Positions 10,186-21,993 of a DNA stretch of 64,000 nucleotides are shown one piece after another. Both the position numbers and the translations under genes were made by a program. The DNA lies in the NCBI RefSeq assembly GCF_027579695.1, contig NC_083577.1, positions 39,037,198 through 39,101,197 on the forward strand, given 5' to 3'. A model generated the notes under the pieces. That model worked only from the letters and a program-made list of their open reading frames with translations. It was not told the DNA's origin and did no database searches. Within the stretch, counting starts at the first letter, position 1. Each line of letters opens with the position of its first letter. This DNA comes from Neoarius graeffei. Taxonomy: Eukaryota; Chordata; Actinopteri; Siluriformes; Ariidae.

Positions 10186-10465
10186 GGCCCGTTTTGCTGC
10201 ATCTGGACCAGGACGACTTGCCATCATTGATAGAACAATGAATTCTGAATTATACCAGTGAATTCTAAAGGAAAATGTCAGGACATCTGTCCATGAATTG
10301 ATTCTCAAGATAAGGTGGATCATGCAGCAAGACAGCGACCCTAAGCACACAAGTCGTTCTACCAAAGAATGGTTAAAGAAGAATAAAGTTAATGTTCTGG
10401 AATGGCCAAGTCAAAGTCCTGACCTTAATCCAATCGATATGTTGTGGAAGGACCTGAAGTGAGCA
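10186..10465 (+). pseudogene. Tc1 transposase fragment (same family as 20384-21993)
   Basis: Matches, in opposite orientation, the catalytic part of the Tc1 at 20384-21993: GPDAAKRAQ on the complementary strand, and on the coding strand a Tc1 HTSRSTKEW block, LEWPSQSPDLNPI and LWKDLK. In-frame stops (TGA near 10260 and 10461) show decay. Both terminal repeats are missing. Confidence 0.7.
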
Positions 10466-10739
10466 GTCTACAGACTGTTGTGTGTGTGAAAACACCAGGC
10501 GATCAGCAGTTTCTGAAATACTCAAACCAGTCCATCTGGCACCAACACCCATGCCACAGTGAAAGTCACAGAGATCACAATTTTTTCTATTCTGATGTTT
10601 GAAGTGAGCATTAACTGAAGCTCTTAATTTGTATCTGCATGGTTTTATGCATTGTGCTGCTGTCAAGGGATTGGCTGATTAGATAACTGCATAATAAAGC
10701 AGGGGTATGGGTGTACCTAATAAAGTGGCCAGTGAGTGT
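10466..10739. repeat. Right half of a second non-autonomous Tc1-like repeat
   Basis: Ends with GTGTACCTAATAAAGTGGCC then AGTGAGTGT, the terminal sequence of a very common fish Tc1-type repeat. Internal blocks such as GATCAGCAGTTTCTGAAATA and GGATTGGCTGATTAGA are also typical. The left terminus is missing where it joins the transposase fragment. Confidence 0.6.
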
Positions 10740-11004
10740 CATTAAGTATTTACTGAGCTTAAAGCTATTCTTCTATTTGTTAGTGACAGCATTTTTGTTC
10801 AAAATTGCTCTTTTTAAATCCAAAATTAGCTTCGTATGAAGAAGGAGCAGGAAACTCTTGTACAGTTTTGATGATGCATTGACTTTTATACTGACTCCTC
10901 CAACACAAATTCCTCCCCTTGGTGCCCACCATAGACAAGGATGCTAAATGAGCATTCAGTGATTGGTTAGTTTTCATATTTTTAATGTGATCAAAATTTC
11001 TTCA

Positions 11005-11375
11005 GGCGGCACAGTGGTGTAGTGGTTAGCACTGTCGCCTCACAGCAAGAAGGTCTGGGTTCGAGCCCTGTGGCCAGTGAGGGCCTTTCTGTGCGGAGTT
11101 TGCATGTTCTCCCCATGTCCGCATGGGTTTCCTCCGGGTGCTCTGGTTTCCCCCACAGTCCAAAGACATGCAGGTTAGGTTAACTGGTGACTCTAAATTG
11201 ACTATGAGTGTGAATGGTTGTCTGTGTCTATGTGTCAGCCCTGTGATGACCTGGCGACTTGTCCAGGGTGTACCCCGCCTTTCGCCCATAGTCAGCTGGG
11301 ATAGGCTCCAGCTTGCCTGCGACCCTGTAGAAGGATAAAGCGGCTAGAGATAATGAGATGAGATGAGATGAGATG
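11005..11375 (+). repeat. tRNA-derived SINE (duplication unit 1)
   Basis: Full-length: A box in GGCGGCACAGTGGTGTAGTG, B box GGGTTCGAGCCC, conserved body and a GAGAT/GATGA tail. It is preceded by AAAATTTCTTCAG. The matching downstream copy of that 13-mer is found only after the second SINE at 12145, so one insertion preceded the tandem duplication. Confidence 0.92.
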
Positions 11376-11782
11376 TTTGAAGTGAGCATTAACTGAAGCT
11401 CTTAATTTGTATCTGCATGGTTTTATGCATTGTGCTGCTGTCAAGGGATTGGCTGATTAGATAACTGCATAATAAAGCAGGGGTATGGGTGTACCTAATA
11501 AAGTGGCCAGTGAGTGTCATTAAGTATTTACTGAGCTTAAAGCTATTCTTCTATTTGTTAGTGACAGCATTTTTGTTCAAAATTGCTCTTTTTAAATCCA
11601 AAATTAGCTTCGTATGAAGAAGGAGCAGGAAACTCTTGTACAGTTTTGATGATGCATTGACTTTTATACTGACTCCTCCAACACAAATTCCTCCCCTTGG
11701 TGCCCACCATAGACAAGGATGCTAAATGAGCATTCAGTGATTGGTTAGTTTTCATATTTTTAATGTGATCAAAATTTCTTCA

Positions 11783-12145
11783 GGCGGCACAGTGGTGTAG
11801 TGGTTAGCACTGTCGCCTCACAGCAAGAAGGTCTGGGTTCGAGCCCTGTGGCCAGTGAGGGCCTTTCTGTGCGGAGTTTGCATGTTCTCCCCATGTCCGC
11901 ATGGGTTTCCTCCGGGTGCTCTGGTTTCCCCCACAGTCCAAAGACATGCAGGTTAGGTTAACTGGTGACTCTAAATTGACTATGAGTGTGAATGGTTGTC
12001 TGTGTCTATGTGTCAGCCCTGTGATGACCTGGCGACTTGTCCAGGGTGTACCCCGCCTTTCGCCCGTAGTCAGCTGGGATAGGCTCCAGCTTGCCTGCGA
12101 CCCTGTAGAACAGGATAAAGCGGCTACAGATAATGAGATGAGATG
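11783..12145 (+). repeat. tRNA-derived SINE (duplication unit 2)
   Basis: Same as unit 1 apart from a few changes near the 3' end (CCCGTAGTC for CCCATAGTC, an extra CA in GTAGAACAGGATAAAG, CTACAGA for CTAGAGA) and a shorter tail. It is flanked on the right by AAAATTTCTTCAG, the target duplication of the original insertion. Confidence 0.92.
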
Positions 12146-12149
12146 AAAA

Positions 12150-12490
12150 TTTCTTCAGTTTATGTGACTCGGATGACATTGTGGTGTTTGCTCCAAATGA
12201 AAGCACTGCACTAGCTCACTTAGAAATGGACTTCAGTAGACTTTGTGAACATAACTTAAATTGGCTCCCAAGAAATGCTACTTTTTGAGGAAGTTTATCA
12301 AATTCTTTGGCCACATCACTGATGAGCATGGAGTTTTTACACATCCAAGTCAAGTTGAGAGCATATCAGATTGACTTCATAAAGGCCGCTGGAGTAACCC
12401 CATCTGAAAAATGCATGAAATGCTTTCTTGGAATGTTAAAATTCAATCAACACTTTGTCCCTGGGTATTCAGCTCTTGCAAAACCCACAA
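12150..12490 (+). pseudogene. Ty3/gypsy reverse transcriptase fragment
   Basis: Reads DDIVVFAPNESTALAHLE (the YxDD Asp pair with following strand), a stop near 12288, then GVTPSEKCMKCFLGMLKFNQ and HFVPGYSALAKP, the thumb region seen in fish gypsy elements. At least one frame change and one stop are present. The SINE at 11783 inserted just before the DD motif. Confidence 0.7.
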
Positions 12491-13896
12491 TCATGTTGTA
12501 TGCCCTTAATCTACTTTAATATTGTATTTTGATGAATTTTCTGATATTTATCATCAAATTCACATTTGTGGAAAATTTTACTGTTCAGATTACTCTTAAG
12601 GGATTTTCTTTGACCAAACTTGCCATGGCTTCTGAGGATGAATCGTACATGCAGAAGTCTCATTTGCATGTTTCCTTAGATTACTTTGTATGTGACATCG
12701 TTCATGTATTTATTTTTCATAAATCAATACTTTAACAAACTGTGGGTGCAATTTGTCTACATGTTAATTAGTACATGACAGCCAGGATGAATCTACTGTC
12801 TGGTCTAGAAAGAAATCAGTCCCAGCCTCGTTTCGTCATACCATTCTGTGTAATATTCTTATGACTGCTGGTGGTGCTGTTGCATTTGGTCCCACAAAAC
12901 TCCAAAATAATCCACCATAATATATTACAAATAATTTGTAAACACATAATTTCAGGTGGAGAGCAAAATTGAAACAATTTTATGGATTTTTTTTTAATCT
13001 CTGAAAGACAGGATCAGCTAATCCCTATTCACCCAATTATACCCAGCTATTTTTTTCCTCCTTTCTTTTTTGGTGTCTCATCAATTATCATCAGTGTGCA
13101 CGGAAATTTTCAGTTTCTTCTGGTAGTTTATTTTGAAATCCAAATCAGGCTAGCTACATGCAAATGCTTCATTTACATGCTTCCTCACACTTTCAGGTAT
13201 TCTTTGTAAAACAATATGTTCCCAAATGTGTGCAATTTATCTACACACTGATTAGTATTTGGGGTCTTAATTGTTCATTCTTATTTTCTTACATAAAGTT
13301 TACTGTGGACTTCTTGGTTATCCAGAGAGTCTGGGACAAGCTATCTGAAAACCCTGATTGTGGTATTTCCCTTAAGTAATACTTATTGTTCATGAATGCA
13401 TGTTTGTAGGAACAGGTATATTTGGGGTTTATACGGATCTGGCAACCTACGTAGTCGACTTAAAGTAATACCTAAATAAATTCACTCTTTCCGATGATTC
13501 AGGGAAAATATAGTTATGATAATTTTCATCCACAATGCGATTGCAAATCACAAAACTTTATAATTAAAAAAAAAAAAAAAAGTGGGGAAAAAACGGCACG
13601 ATCAAGCAGCACGAACTGCAGCACTTTGTGACGTAGATCAGGGAATCTCCAGAAACCGGAAGTGGTATTAATGCAGTATTTCTTTGTGGGACTTTACAAT
13701 GCTGAAAAGATTTTAAAATAATACTGAGACCTAAATAAATGCATTCTTCTCTAGGACACCGTGAAAATAAAGCAATCTGGCAGACAGATGGTGCATTTTA
13801 TTGTACACATACTCCATTACTCCTGAGTGTTGAAAATGCTTGAAAACAATGACAAACACAGGCTTGAACAGTGGGAAAATATTTTATTTTAGCCTT
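12491..13896. other. No gene recognised; decayed AT-rich sequence
   Basis: Short frames only. An A16 run at 13564-13580 and repeated CCTAAATAAAT motifs (13470, 13731) hint at an old insertion near 13430-13760, but I could not define ends. Confidence 0.4.
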
Positions 13897-14213
13897 CAGG
13901 TTATGGTTCGAATTACATGGGAGCCAGTGGGAGCTGAGCTCCCATAGAGTGAGGAAAATAAATGCAGTAAAATCATATATCTGTGGGGGTCTGTTAAAAT
14001 GTCGCATCATTATATTTTAATCAAAAATAAAGCTCATTTTCCTTCAATATATGGAGTAATATATACGTTAAAGATAAACAAATAGCCTTAAATAATGATA
14101 AGAAGAAACATGCTTTCCAAAAGAACGCATTACAGCTCGGTGCATACTCTCGTGAATGCAGCACCACCATGCCACTATGTGCGCAAACTATCCTTTTGAG
14201 AGTTCCCAAACGT

Positions 14214-14248
<35 letters not shown>

Positions 14249-14667
14249 TCCTTTCAGAAGAACAACCACTTGACCTTGGTTTCATTCGTTGGTTAAGTTT
14301 TCAAGAAAAAGATCAATAAATTAGAGACTACTGGTGACCATGCCACTGAAAAAAAAAAAAAGCCACTTCTGGTGTTGACATCATACTCAGCCCTGACATG
14401 TTTCGGTACTAGCAGAATGCATTCTCCTTCTGTTTAAAGTGTAGGCTATAGGAAAATAACAAAAACTATGTAAAAAAAAAAAAAGACTACTCTGTGTGTA
14501 TGCAAGTATAGTCTAACAAACCATGTAGCCTCTCACTCATGGAAAGTGCACCGGTTAGGCTATTTATTGATATATTTACTCGCCGCATCCATGCAATGTT
14601 GCCCCCCCCCCCCCCACACTTTTTTTCAACAGACCCCCATGAACATGAATTCATAATTCGAACCCTG
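13897..14667. mobile_element. Probable hAT-like non-autonomous element
   Basis: Left CAGGTTATGGTTCGAATTA and right TAATTCGAACCCTG are approximate inverted ends. A GGGGGTCTGTT motif lies on the left (13985) and AACAGACCCCC on the right (14630). No transposase frame is seen. Flanking 8-mers do not match, so the class is tentative. Confidence 0.4.
14216..14244. repeat. (CA)n microsatellite
   Basis: Run of CA dinucleotides inside the hAT-like element. Confidence 0.85.
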
Positions 14668-15025
14668 GTTTAGGTGTGTGTGTGTGTATAAGTAGAGTAG
14701 ATCTACACTAGCACTGAGGTCGATTTCCTGATAACATTGCCCTTTAGGGAAAAAAAAATTCAAAAGAGAAAACTGAGAGACTCTGTTAAGCAACGAACGT
14801 TGTCTCTGTACGTGGTTTTCCCAAACTCACTCATCAGAAGGAGTCTTCATAGCAACATTACGAAGAGCTTTTTTGCAGCGCGCATCCCTGATATAGGCAT
14901 TAGTCGTTGCTAAATCCAGTTGATGAGGTCACATGGTGTTCATTTTTTACCAAAAAAAACAATTAAATAGAAAGTGTTTAAAATATGTTAAAATATTGTA
15001 TTGTCATGAAGCTTTGCATATATTG

Positions 15026-15406
15026 TCTCATCTCATCTCATTATCTCTAGCCGCTTTATCCTGTTCTACAGGGTCGCAGGCAAGCTGGAGCCTATCCCAG
15101 CTGACTACGGGCGAAAGGCAGGGTACACCCTGGACAAGTCGCCAGGTCATCACAGGGCGGACACATAGACACAGACAGCCATTCACACTCACATTCACAC
15201 CTACGGTCAATTTAGAGTCACCAGTTAACCTAACCTGCATGTCTTTGGACTGTGGGGGAAACCGGAGCACCTGGAGGAAACCCACGCGGACACGGGGAGA
15301 ACATGCAAACTTCACACAGAAAGGCCCTCGCTGGCCCCGGGGCTCGAACCCAGGACCTTCTTGCTGTGAGGCGACAGCGCTAACCACTACACCACCGTGC
15401 CGCCCC
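15026..15406 (-). repeat. tRNA-derived SINE, minus orientation
   Basis: Complete copy with a TCTCATCTCATCTCATT tail at the left and the A-box end GGGGCGGCACGGTGGTGTAG at the right. It lies between unassigned sequence and a hAT end fragment. Confidence 0.92.
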
Positions 15407-15521
15407 CTCCCTGTAGCTTTAGGTACTAAAAATCGATCCATTTTGTCTCTCACGTTGCGCCCCCCCTGAAGAACTCTGGCGCCCCCCAGGGGGGGCGCGC
15501 CCCACACTTTGAAAAGCCCTG
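15407..15521 (-). mobile_element. hAT terminal fragment
   Basis: Read on the minus strand it begins CAGGGCTTTTCAAAGTGTGG then GGCGCGCCCCCCC and GGGGGGCGC, the GC-rich terminus of a common fish hAT family. Only this end is seen. It is joined directly to the 5' region of the LINE at AGCTACACACATGG, which in the second LINE copy is preceded by different sequence. Confidence 0.5.
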
Positions 15522-16800
15522 AGCTACACACATGGAATCGGCTAAGCAGGGTTGTATATACATTTAATGTGTTTGACAGGTCCCAAGATCTCAAGCCCTG
15601 ACACGTATATCCCTTGATACATGTGAAGTAAAATGTAAAGAAAATGTGACCTTGGGCGGTGTGTGAGACGGCTGCCTCTCTAGTAGTTTTTAGCTCTTTA
15701 AACCTCTTTTTTCCACCTTTTTACTTTTCTGCTCTTCTTACGAAGACAGTGTGTTTTTCTTCATAACCCATGGATATTTTTAACTTTAACACGCAACCAG
15801 GAGTCAGTTTTCTTGCTTACTCAAGAGAGGAGCTGCTATCCCTAAAAACAATGGGATGAGCCGGGATACGACACCCCATCCCGGTGGAGCTGAGGAGGAA
15901 ATCCAGGGGCTGCAAAGCCGGTGTCACGGTCTGAATTTACCACCGGTCTGAATTTACCAGGTAAATTTAAACTGTAGCAGCCACGGTCTGAATTTACCAC
16001 AGTATAAATTTACCAACTTGGTATAATTTGGCCTAGTCTGAATTTACCAGCCTAATATGAGATTTATGCTCATACTTGAATTATTTACACTTTATCTTGA
16101 TGAATATTGATTTGTTTAAGTAAGACTCCTCATGATTATAATAATTTAGTCATTCTCTCAAATTTACCAACTTGGCATAATTAGACTGCTGTCATTGGGC
16201 CTAGTCAGAATTTACCAGCCCAGTATGATAGGAGATTTATGATTATACTTGATCCACAAATAAATTATTTTCACTTTATCTTGATGAATGAATGAATGAC
16301 CCATGTTTTAGTTCCAGTTTATGCACTAAGTAGGCTGATCAGGACCAGCCAGCAGCCAGGAATGATGAACTTTATCTTCATGAATATTGATTTGTTTAAG
16401 TATATATGAAAGAACGAAGTCAGAATGTAAAGTGTTTTGAACAACTTTATTAACTTCATTTACACATATACTAATAAAATTCAATCCAAACCATTCTTGT
16501 CTACTGATAATCAAATCTCACAATTGTAGTCACAATTCGCGTTCTATTAGTCCATAAATGTGTTGAAATGCTCGGTACAAAATCGCAGCAAGAAATGGTA
16601 AATTTAGACTTCCCGGTAGGGGTGGGCATATCGATCTGAGTATCGATACCAAGGTGAGTATCGGAATCGAATCGATACTAGCGTGATGAGATCGATACTT
16701 TCGTCGCAGTTTCTCTGCAATACGTCCAGTAAATTACTCGTATTTACTCAGAGTTCATGCGAGCGTAGTTTCTCTCGAAATCTGTCTGTGTAAGCAGCAC

Positions 16801-16802
<2 letters not shown>

Positions 16803-16833
<31 letters not shown>
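16803..16833. repeat. (CT)n microsatellite
   Basis: Pure CT run in the hAT leader upstream of the BED exon. Confidence 0.85.
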
Positions 16834-16837
<4 letters not shown>

Positions 16838-16913
16838 GCTCACACCTTGCCCCTCCCCCTCCCTGCTGTGTCGGAGAGCGGAGAGTCAGAGCACTGACTG
16901 AGAGCAGGCCGTG

Positions 16914-17213
16914 ATGGCGGAGAGAAAGAGGAGCGCTGTGTGGACATTATTCACTGCAGTTGACAAAGACAATGCCACATGTGATGTGTGCAGAAAAGTT
17001 ATTCGCTACTGTGGTAACACCACCAATTTATTTAAACATATTTAAGCAGTTCACCCCAGAGAGAACACTGAACTGCAAAAAAAGTTGAGTAAGGGGGAGA
17101 TCCCCAAACCCAGGCCAGACCTCCCCAAACTCAGGCCAGACCTCCGACACAGAGACAGAAGTCTCTGGAAGACACTCTTCAACCCAAAACTCAGGAATAT
17201 CCAGGTAATCTCC
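16914..17213 (+). pseudogene. hAT transposase exon 1, BED zinc finger with stop
   Basis: ATG at 16914. The frame shows the BED finger order: W and F near residues 10-13, Cys pair CDVC at 23-26, GNTTNLFKH at 34-42, then VHP just past codon 44, which is a TAA stop where the finger should continue. Beyond it comes a frame with PKPRPDLPKLRP. BED fingers bind the element's own ends. A donor probably lies near 17205. The stop alone disables the protein. Confidence 0.75.
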
Positions 17214-18636
17214 AGCATAAAGTAATATTTTCACAGCATAATTGGTGATCAGAGATGCAATTTCAGCAGACTAATTAAACTATTATCATATATTCAGCCA
17301 GTTGAAAAAAATTAGTTGTTTTACTGAAACTAAAAAAATATGCACTTATATAAAGATATATGTCTCAAAACGGAAATATGAATATGGCTGAATATAAAAG
17401 CCCTTTTGTGTTAACTGTTGAAGGAAAAATAGTATTCCTATTTAGGCTACACGCAGATTACAGTTACAGAATTAATTATCTTAATCATTTTATGTCACCT
17501 AGATAATTCACAAAGAGCCATGGCTATCACGAAGAGCATTGCCGAGATGATCGTGAAGGACCGACAACCCCTCTCTGTGGTTGAACAGGAGGGTTTTAAG
17601 AGTTTAATCAAGACACTTGATCCCCGCTACAGAATTCCAAGTAGGAAATTTTTCACGGGAGAGAAAATACCTTCAATGTATGAAGAGTGTCGCTCAAAAA
17701 TAAGAAAATGTCTGGATGCTGCTGACAGTGCTGTATTGACCACTGATATGTGGACATCAAGAGCCACAGAGGCTTATTTAACTGTTACTTGCCATATTAT
17801 TGATGAAAACTGGCAAATGCAAGCATATGTGCTAGAAACGAGTAGTTTCTCAGGAAAGCACAGTGCTGATAATATTTGCTCAGAATTAAAAAGAATCACA
17901 GATGAATGGGGCATAACTGCCAAAATTCAGGCTGTGGTCACGGATAATGCTGCCAATGTGGTTGCTACTGTACACAAAGCAGGTTGGGCACATTATCCAT
18001 GTTTTGCACACACCCTTAATCTGGTAGTGAAAGACTCCATTAAGACCCTCCCTGAGCTTCTCGACATCCAACACAGATGCAGTACTATTGTAGTTTTTTT
18101 TTTCCATCACAGCACAAAAGCAACAGAGAAGCTCAAAGAAATACAGAAACAATTGAAGTTTCCAGAGCACAAACTGATCCAATCAGTTGAAACACGCTAG
18201 AACTCTGTATTTTACATGTTTGAGAGACTTTGTGAGCAAAAGGAAGCAGTGACCACCGTACTTTGCCTTTTTGGCAAGAGCTCACTCAGTGCGTTTACAT
18301 GCACATAGAGAAAATCGAATTTCTGCCGTTGCTCGACTGAAATCGAAGCTCTAAATGGCATGTAAACACCTTAGCTAGGCTGAAATTGAACCGAACTTGA
18401 TTTCTCGCAATCGAGCTACATGACCTAGATTATGCGACTGTAGCCGACAGGGGCGGTTTTAGGAAATCTGAGGCTCTGGGCAAAGGACAATTTGAAGGCC
18501 CCCCCTCAACCCCAACCCATACATCTGTAATAATAATGAGATGATGAATCATACGTACTGATGAACAATATTTATTGTGAACACATGGAAATGATTGAAA
18601 AAAAACAATAAAGATAACTGAATATCTGAATATAAG

Positions 18637-18642
<6 letters not shown>

Positions 18643-18693
<51 letters not shown>

Positions 18694-18720
18694 AGTAGAG
18701 GAGAGTGTGTGTGTGTGTGT
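18643..18720. repeat. (GT)n microsatellite
   Basis: Two GT runs, 18643-18692 and 18707-18720, inside the small hAT. Confidence 0.9.
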
Positions 18721-18763
18721 CTGCCTGTCTGTCTATGTGCGCTGCTGTCAGTGTGCCCATCTG

Positions 18764-19018
18764 TCAGTCTGGTTCATGCTCGTTGCGAGACGAGTTAATT
18801 TGTGATGCTGGTGGTATAATATCGATATCTGTACGACTACCACTGCAACTAGCATTGCTGTTGGCAAAACCCAGCTCATTAGATGTGCTGGCCCTGGGTT
18901 CTTCTTCGGTGGAAGAACTTGTGTGGAAGAAGGTTGTTAATTTCGGTAGCTTTTCAACAAACTGCTTGCTATCCTTTTTCCTCTTCCTTTTCTCACTGCC
19001 ACTTAGAAATCGTTTCAT
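18764..19018 (-). pseudogene. hAT transposase N-terminal exon remnant
   Basis: Frame begins MKRFLSGSEKRKRKKDSKQF, then VEKLPKLTTFF and a serine/glutamate-rich stretch. The sequence LSGxEKRKRKK...LPKLTxFF is the standard start of a large group of vertebrate hAT transposases (ZMYM-related). The zinc finger and catalytic domains are missing. Confidence 0.65.
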
Positions 19019-19697
19019 TCTGATTTTACTTTAACAAAAAATTTTACGAGGGCTCTGCAGCTAGAGCTAGATGATGCTGGTGCATGTATTCAGCCCGCTC
19101 GCATCGTTGCCTAGGTTACTTCAGACACTACGGCTCTGAGAAAGAGCGAAGCCAGATAGCTGTGCGTGACATCACGTCACATACTGGTGGTTTTGCTTGT
19201 GAATCTAGCTGTAGGATTACACGTGAATCATGCTTTATTGCTTTTATTATTTTCGTAGCAATGTGGTTCATGTCGAGTGGAAAATATGTATAATCACAAT
19301 GAATTATTACATAGTAAATGATGATGTATAGCATGCAGGAAAACAGGAATACCGTAACGCGACAATGAGGCCCCTGATTGGACGAGGCTCAGGGCAATTG
19401 CCTGACTTTGCCCAATGGAAAGACCGCCTATGGTAGCCGAGCTACTTAGTCATGTATACCCTATCGAGCTACGGAGTCGAGCCGCTTACTTCAGCGCTGC
19501 CCCTTCCGGAAGTGACGAGACCAAAAGCGGGAAAAACAACAGCCTCAGTCAGCATGACAACGAATCATGACAACGGCATGAATCTTTTCTTTTTGTGGCA
19601 TTGTTTGCACTGTAAAAATTTAGCTCACTTACTGTATCACCAAATACATCTGTACAGCTGTTGCATAGCTGTGAATTGTGTACATAAGTCATTGTAT

Positions 19698-19698
19698 T

Positions 19699-19761
<63 letters not shown>
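19698..19761. repeat. (GT)n(TA)n compound microsatellite
   Basis: GT run switching to a TA run inside the TIR element. Confidence 0.9.
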
Positions 19762-19765
<4 letters not shown>

Positions 19766-20383
19766 AACATCTGAAGAATATAAATAAAAACAAAACAATT
19801 GAACTTTTTGTGTGTTTATTAAGACATAAGTTAAATTGTAAGCAAAAAAAAAATATTTTTTGTAAGCAAAAAATGTACTTTAGAAAAATATTATTGTGCA
19901 AAATAAGTTGTCTTATAAAACAGTGGTCTGCGCCGGACAGTTTGTAGCCATACAGTCTGTTAGAGCAAGCCTAACAGCTTGAACACGGAACTGCCAGTGT
20001 TGCCAGATTGGGGGGTTTTAAGTGCATTTTGGCGGATAGCTCTTCGTCATGATGACAACCGGAAGTGTACCAACACGATGGGGCATGTAGCGCCACGTGT
20101 GGCTCGGGTGCACAATGCACCTTGCACAATAGCCCGATTTCACTTGTGCATGTAGGATTGGATTTCTCTGGCACCCCTGCTGGGACCCTTTGCTCGATTA
20201 CCGACAGCAGCTCGATTTGGATGTGCATGTAAACGTACTGACTGTGCTTGAGTGAAGAGGATTGGTCCATGGTTCGTCTCTCCCTTGATGCCTTGAGACC
20301 ATTTGAAGAAGTCACGAGGGAAATATCATCTGAAAAACACGTGTCAGTTTCAAAGGTGATCCTGCTGTTAACATTACTTCTTA

Positions 20384-21993
20384 CAGTGGTGCTCGAAAGT
20401 TTGTGAACCCTATAGAATTTTCTATATTTCTGCATAAATATGACCTAAAACATCATCAGATTTTCACACAAGTCCTAAAAGTAGATAAAGAGAACCCAGT
20501 TAAACAAATAAGACTAAAATATTACACTTGGTCATTTATTTATTGAGGAAAATGATCCAATATTACATATCTGTGAGTGGCAAAAGTATGTGAACCTTTG
20601 CTTTCAGTATCTGGTGTGACCCCCTTGTGCAGCAATGACTGCAACTAAATGTTTCCAGTAACTGTTGATCAGTCCTGCACACCGGCTTGGAGGAATTTTA
20701 GCCCATTCCTTCGTACAGAACAGCTTCAACTCTGGGATGTTGGTGGGTTTCCTCACATGAACTGCTCGCTTCAGGTCCTTCCACAACATTTCCATTGGAT
20801 TAAGGTCAGGACTTTGACTTGGCCATTCCAAAACATTAACTTTATTCTTCTTTAACCATTCTTTGGTAGAACGACTTGTGTGCTTGGGGTCGTTGTCTTG
20901 CTGCATGGCTCACCTTCTCTTGAGATTCAGTTCATGGACAGATGTCCTGACATTTTCCTTTAGAATTCGCTGGTATAATTCAGAATTCATTGTTCCATCA
21001 ATGATGGCAAGCCGTCCTGGCCCAGATGCAGCAAAACAGGCCCAAACCATGATACTACCACCACCATGTTTCACAGATGGGATAAGGTTCTTTTGCTGGA
21101 ATGCAGTGTTTTCCTTTCTCCAAACATAATGCTTCTCATTTAAACCAAAAAGTTCTATTTTGGTCTCATCCGTCCACAAAACATTTTTCCAATAGCCTTC
21201 TGGCTTGTCCAAGTGATCTTTATCAAACTGCAGACAAGCAGTAATATTCTTTTTGGACAGCAGTGGCTTTCTCCTTCCAAACTTGCCTTGCACACCATTG
21301 TTGTTCAGTGTTCTCCTGATGGTGACCTCATGAACATTAATATTAACCAATGTGAGAGAGACCTTCGGTTGCTTAGAAGTTACCCTGGAGTCCTTTGTGA
21401 CCTCGCTGACTATTACACGCCTTGCTCTTGGAGTGATCTTTGTTGGTCGACCACTCCTGGGGAGGGTAATAATGGTCTTGAATTTCTTCCATTTGTACAC
21501 AATCTGTCTGACTGTGGATTGGTGGAGTCCAAACTCTTTAGAGATGGTTTTGTAACCTTTTCCAGCCTGATGAGCATCAACAACGCTTTTACTGAGGTCC
21601 TCAGAAATCTCCTTTGTTCATGCCATGATACACTTCCACAAACATGTGTTGTGAAGATCAGACTTTGATAGATCCCTGTTCTTTAAATAAAACAGGGTGC
21701 CCACTCACACCTGATTGTCATCCCATTGATTGAAAACACCTGACTCTAATTTCACCTTCAAATCAACTGCTAATCCTAAAGGTTCACATACTTTTGCCAC
21801 TCACAGATATGTAATATTGGATCATTTTCCTCAATAAATAAATGACCAAGGATAATATTTTTGTCTCATTTGTTTAACTGGGTTCTCTTTATCTACTTTT
21901 AGGACTTGTGTGAAAATCTGATGATGTTTTAGGTCATATTTATGCAGAAATATATAAAATTCTAAAGGGTTCACAAACTTTCAAGCACCACTG
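20384..21993 (-). mobile_element. Tc1-like transposon (CAGTGGTGCTCGAAAG ends)
   Basis: Ends CAGTGGTGCTCGAAAGTTTG and CTTTCAAGCACCACTG are flanked by TA (20382-20383, 21994-21995). Arms of about 200 bp carry a second inner motif (GTTCACATACTTTTGCCACTC on one strand), an IR/DR layout. It is inserted in the hAT transposase exon. 1610 bp. Confidence 0.94.
20604..21626 (-). pseudogene. Tc1 transposase, stop at codon 3 plus frameshift
   Basis: ATG at 21624-21626 is followed by a TGA at codon 3. The rest keeps helix-turn-helix and GRPxK motifs (SGRPTKITPRARR), [13 protein letters not shown] (first Asp), QQDNDPKHTSR (second Asp) and DLNPMEMLWKDLK (Glu) of DD34E. A frame break lies near 20905-20912. 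Two simple lesions suggest fairly recent inactivation. Confidence 0.92.

Larger units (their letters stand above)
10594..12149. repeat. 778-bp tandem duplication
   Basis: 10594-11371 and 11372-12149 are near-identical direct copies with an exact offset of 778 bp; the flanking non-SINE part is identical by eye. Each unit holds part of the Tc1-like repeat, the LTR-like repeat and one SINE. The junction sits where a SINE tail (GATG) meets GATGTTTGAAG, a 4-bp microhomology. Confidence 0.95.
18448..19432 (-). mobile_element. Small hAT with 8-bp target duplication GTAGCCGA
   Basis: Ends CAGGGGCGGTTTTAGG and CCTATG (imperfect inverted ends sharing GGCGGT and GGGCAAAG) are flanked by identical GTAGCCGA at 18440-18447 and 19433-19440. 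It holds one transposase-like first exon on the minus strand and a long GT repeat. At 985 bp it lacks catalytic sequence. Confidence 0.88.
18287..20240. mobile_element. TIR element with CAGTRCGTTTACATGC ends
   Basis: Left CAGTGCGTTTACATGCACAT and the reverse complement of the right end, CAGTACGTTTACATGCACAT, differ at one base. ACT flanks both sides (18284-18286, 20241-20243), consistent with a 3-bp duplication. Subterminal TCGATTT/AAATCGA motifs occur on both arms. No transposase frame is visible. CACTA- or Harbinger-like affinity is possible. It interrupts the hAT catalytic exon and itself contains the hAT at 18448. Confidence 0.75.
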
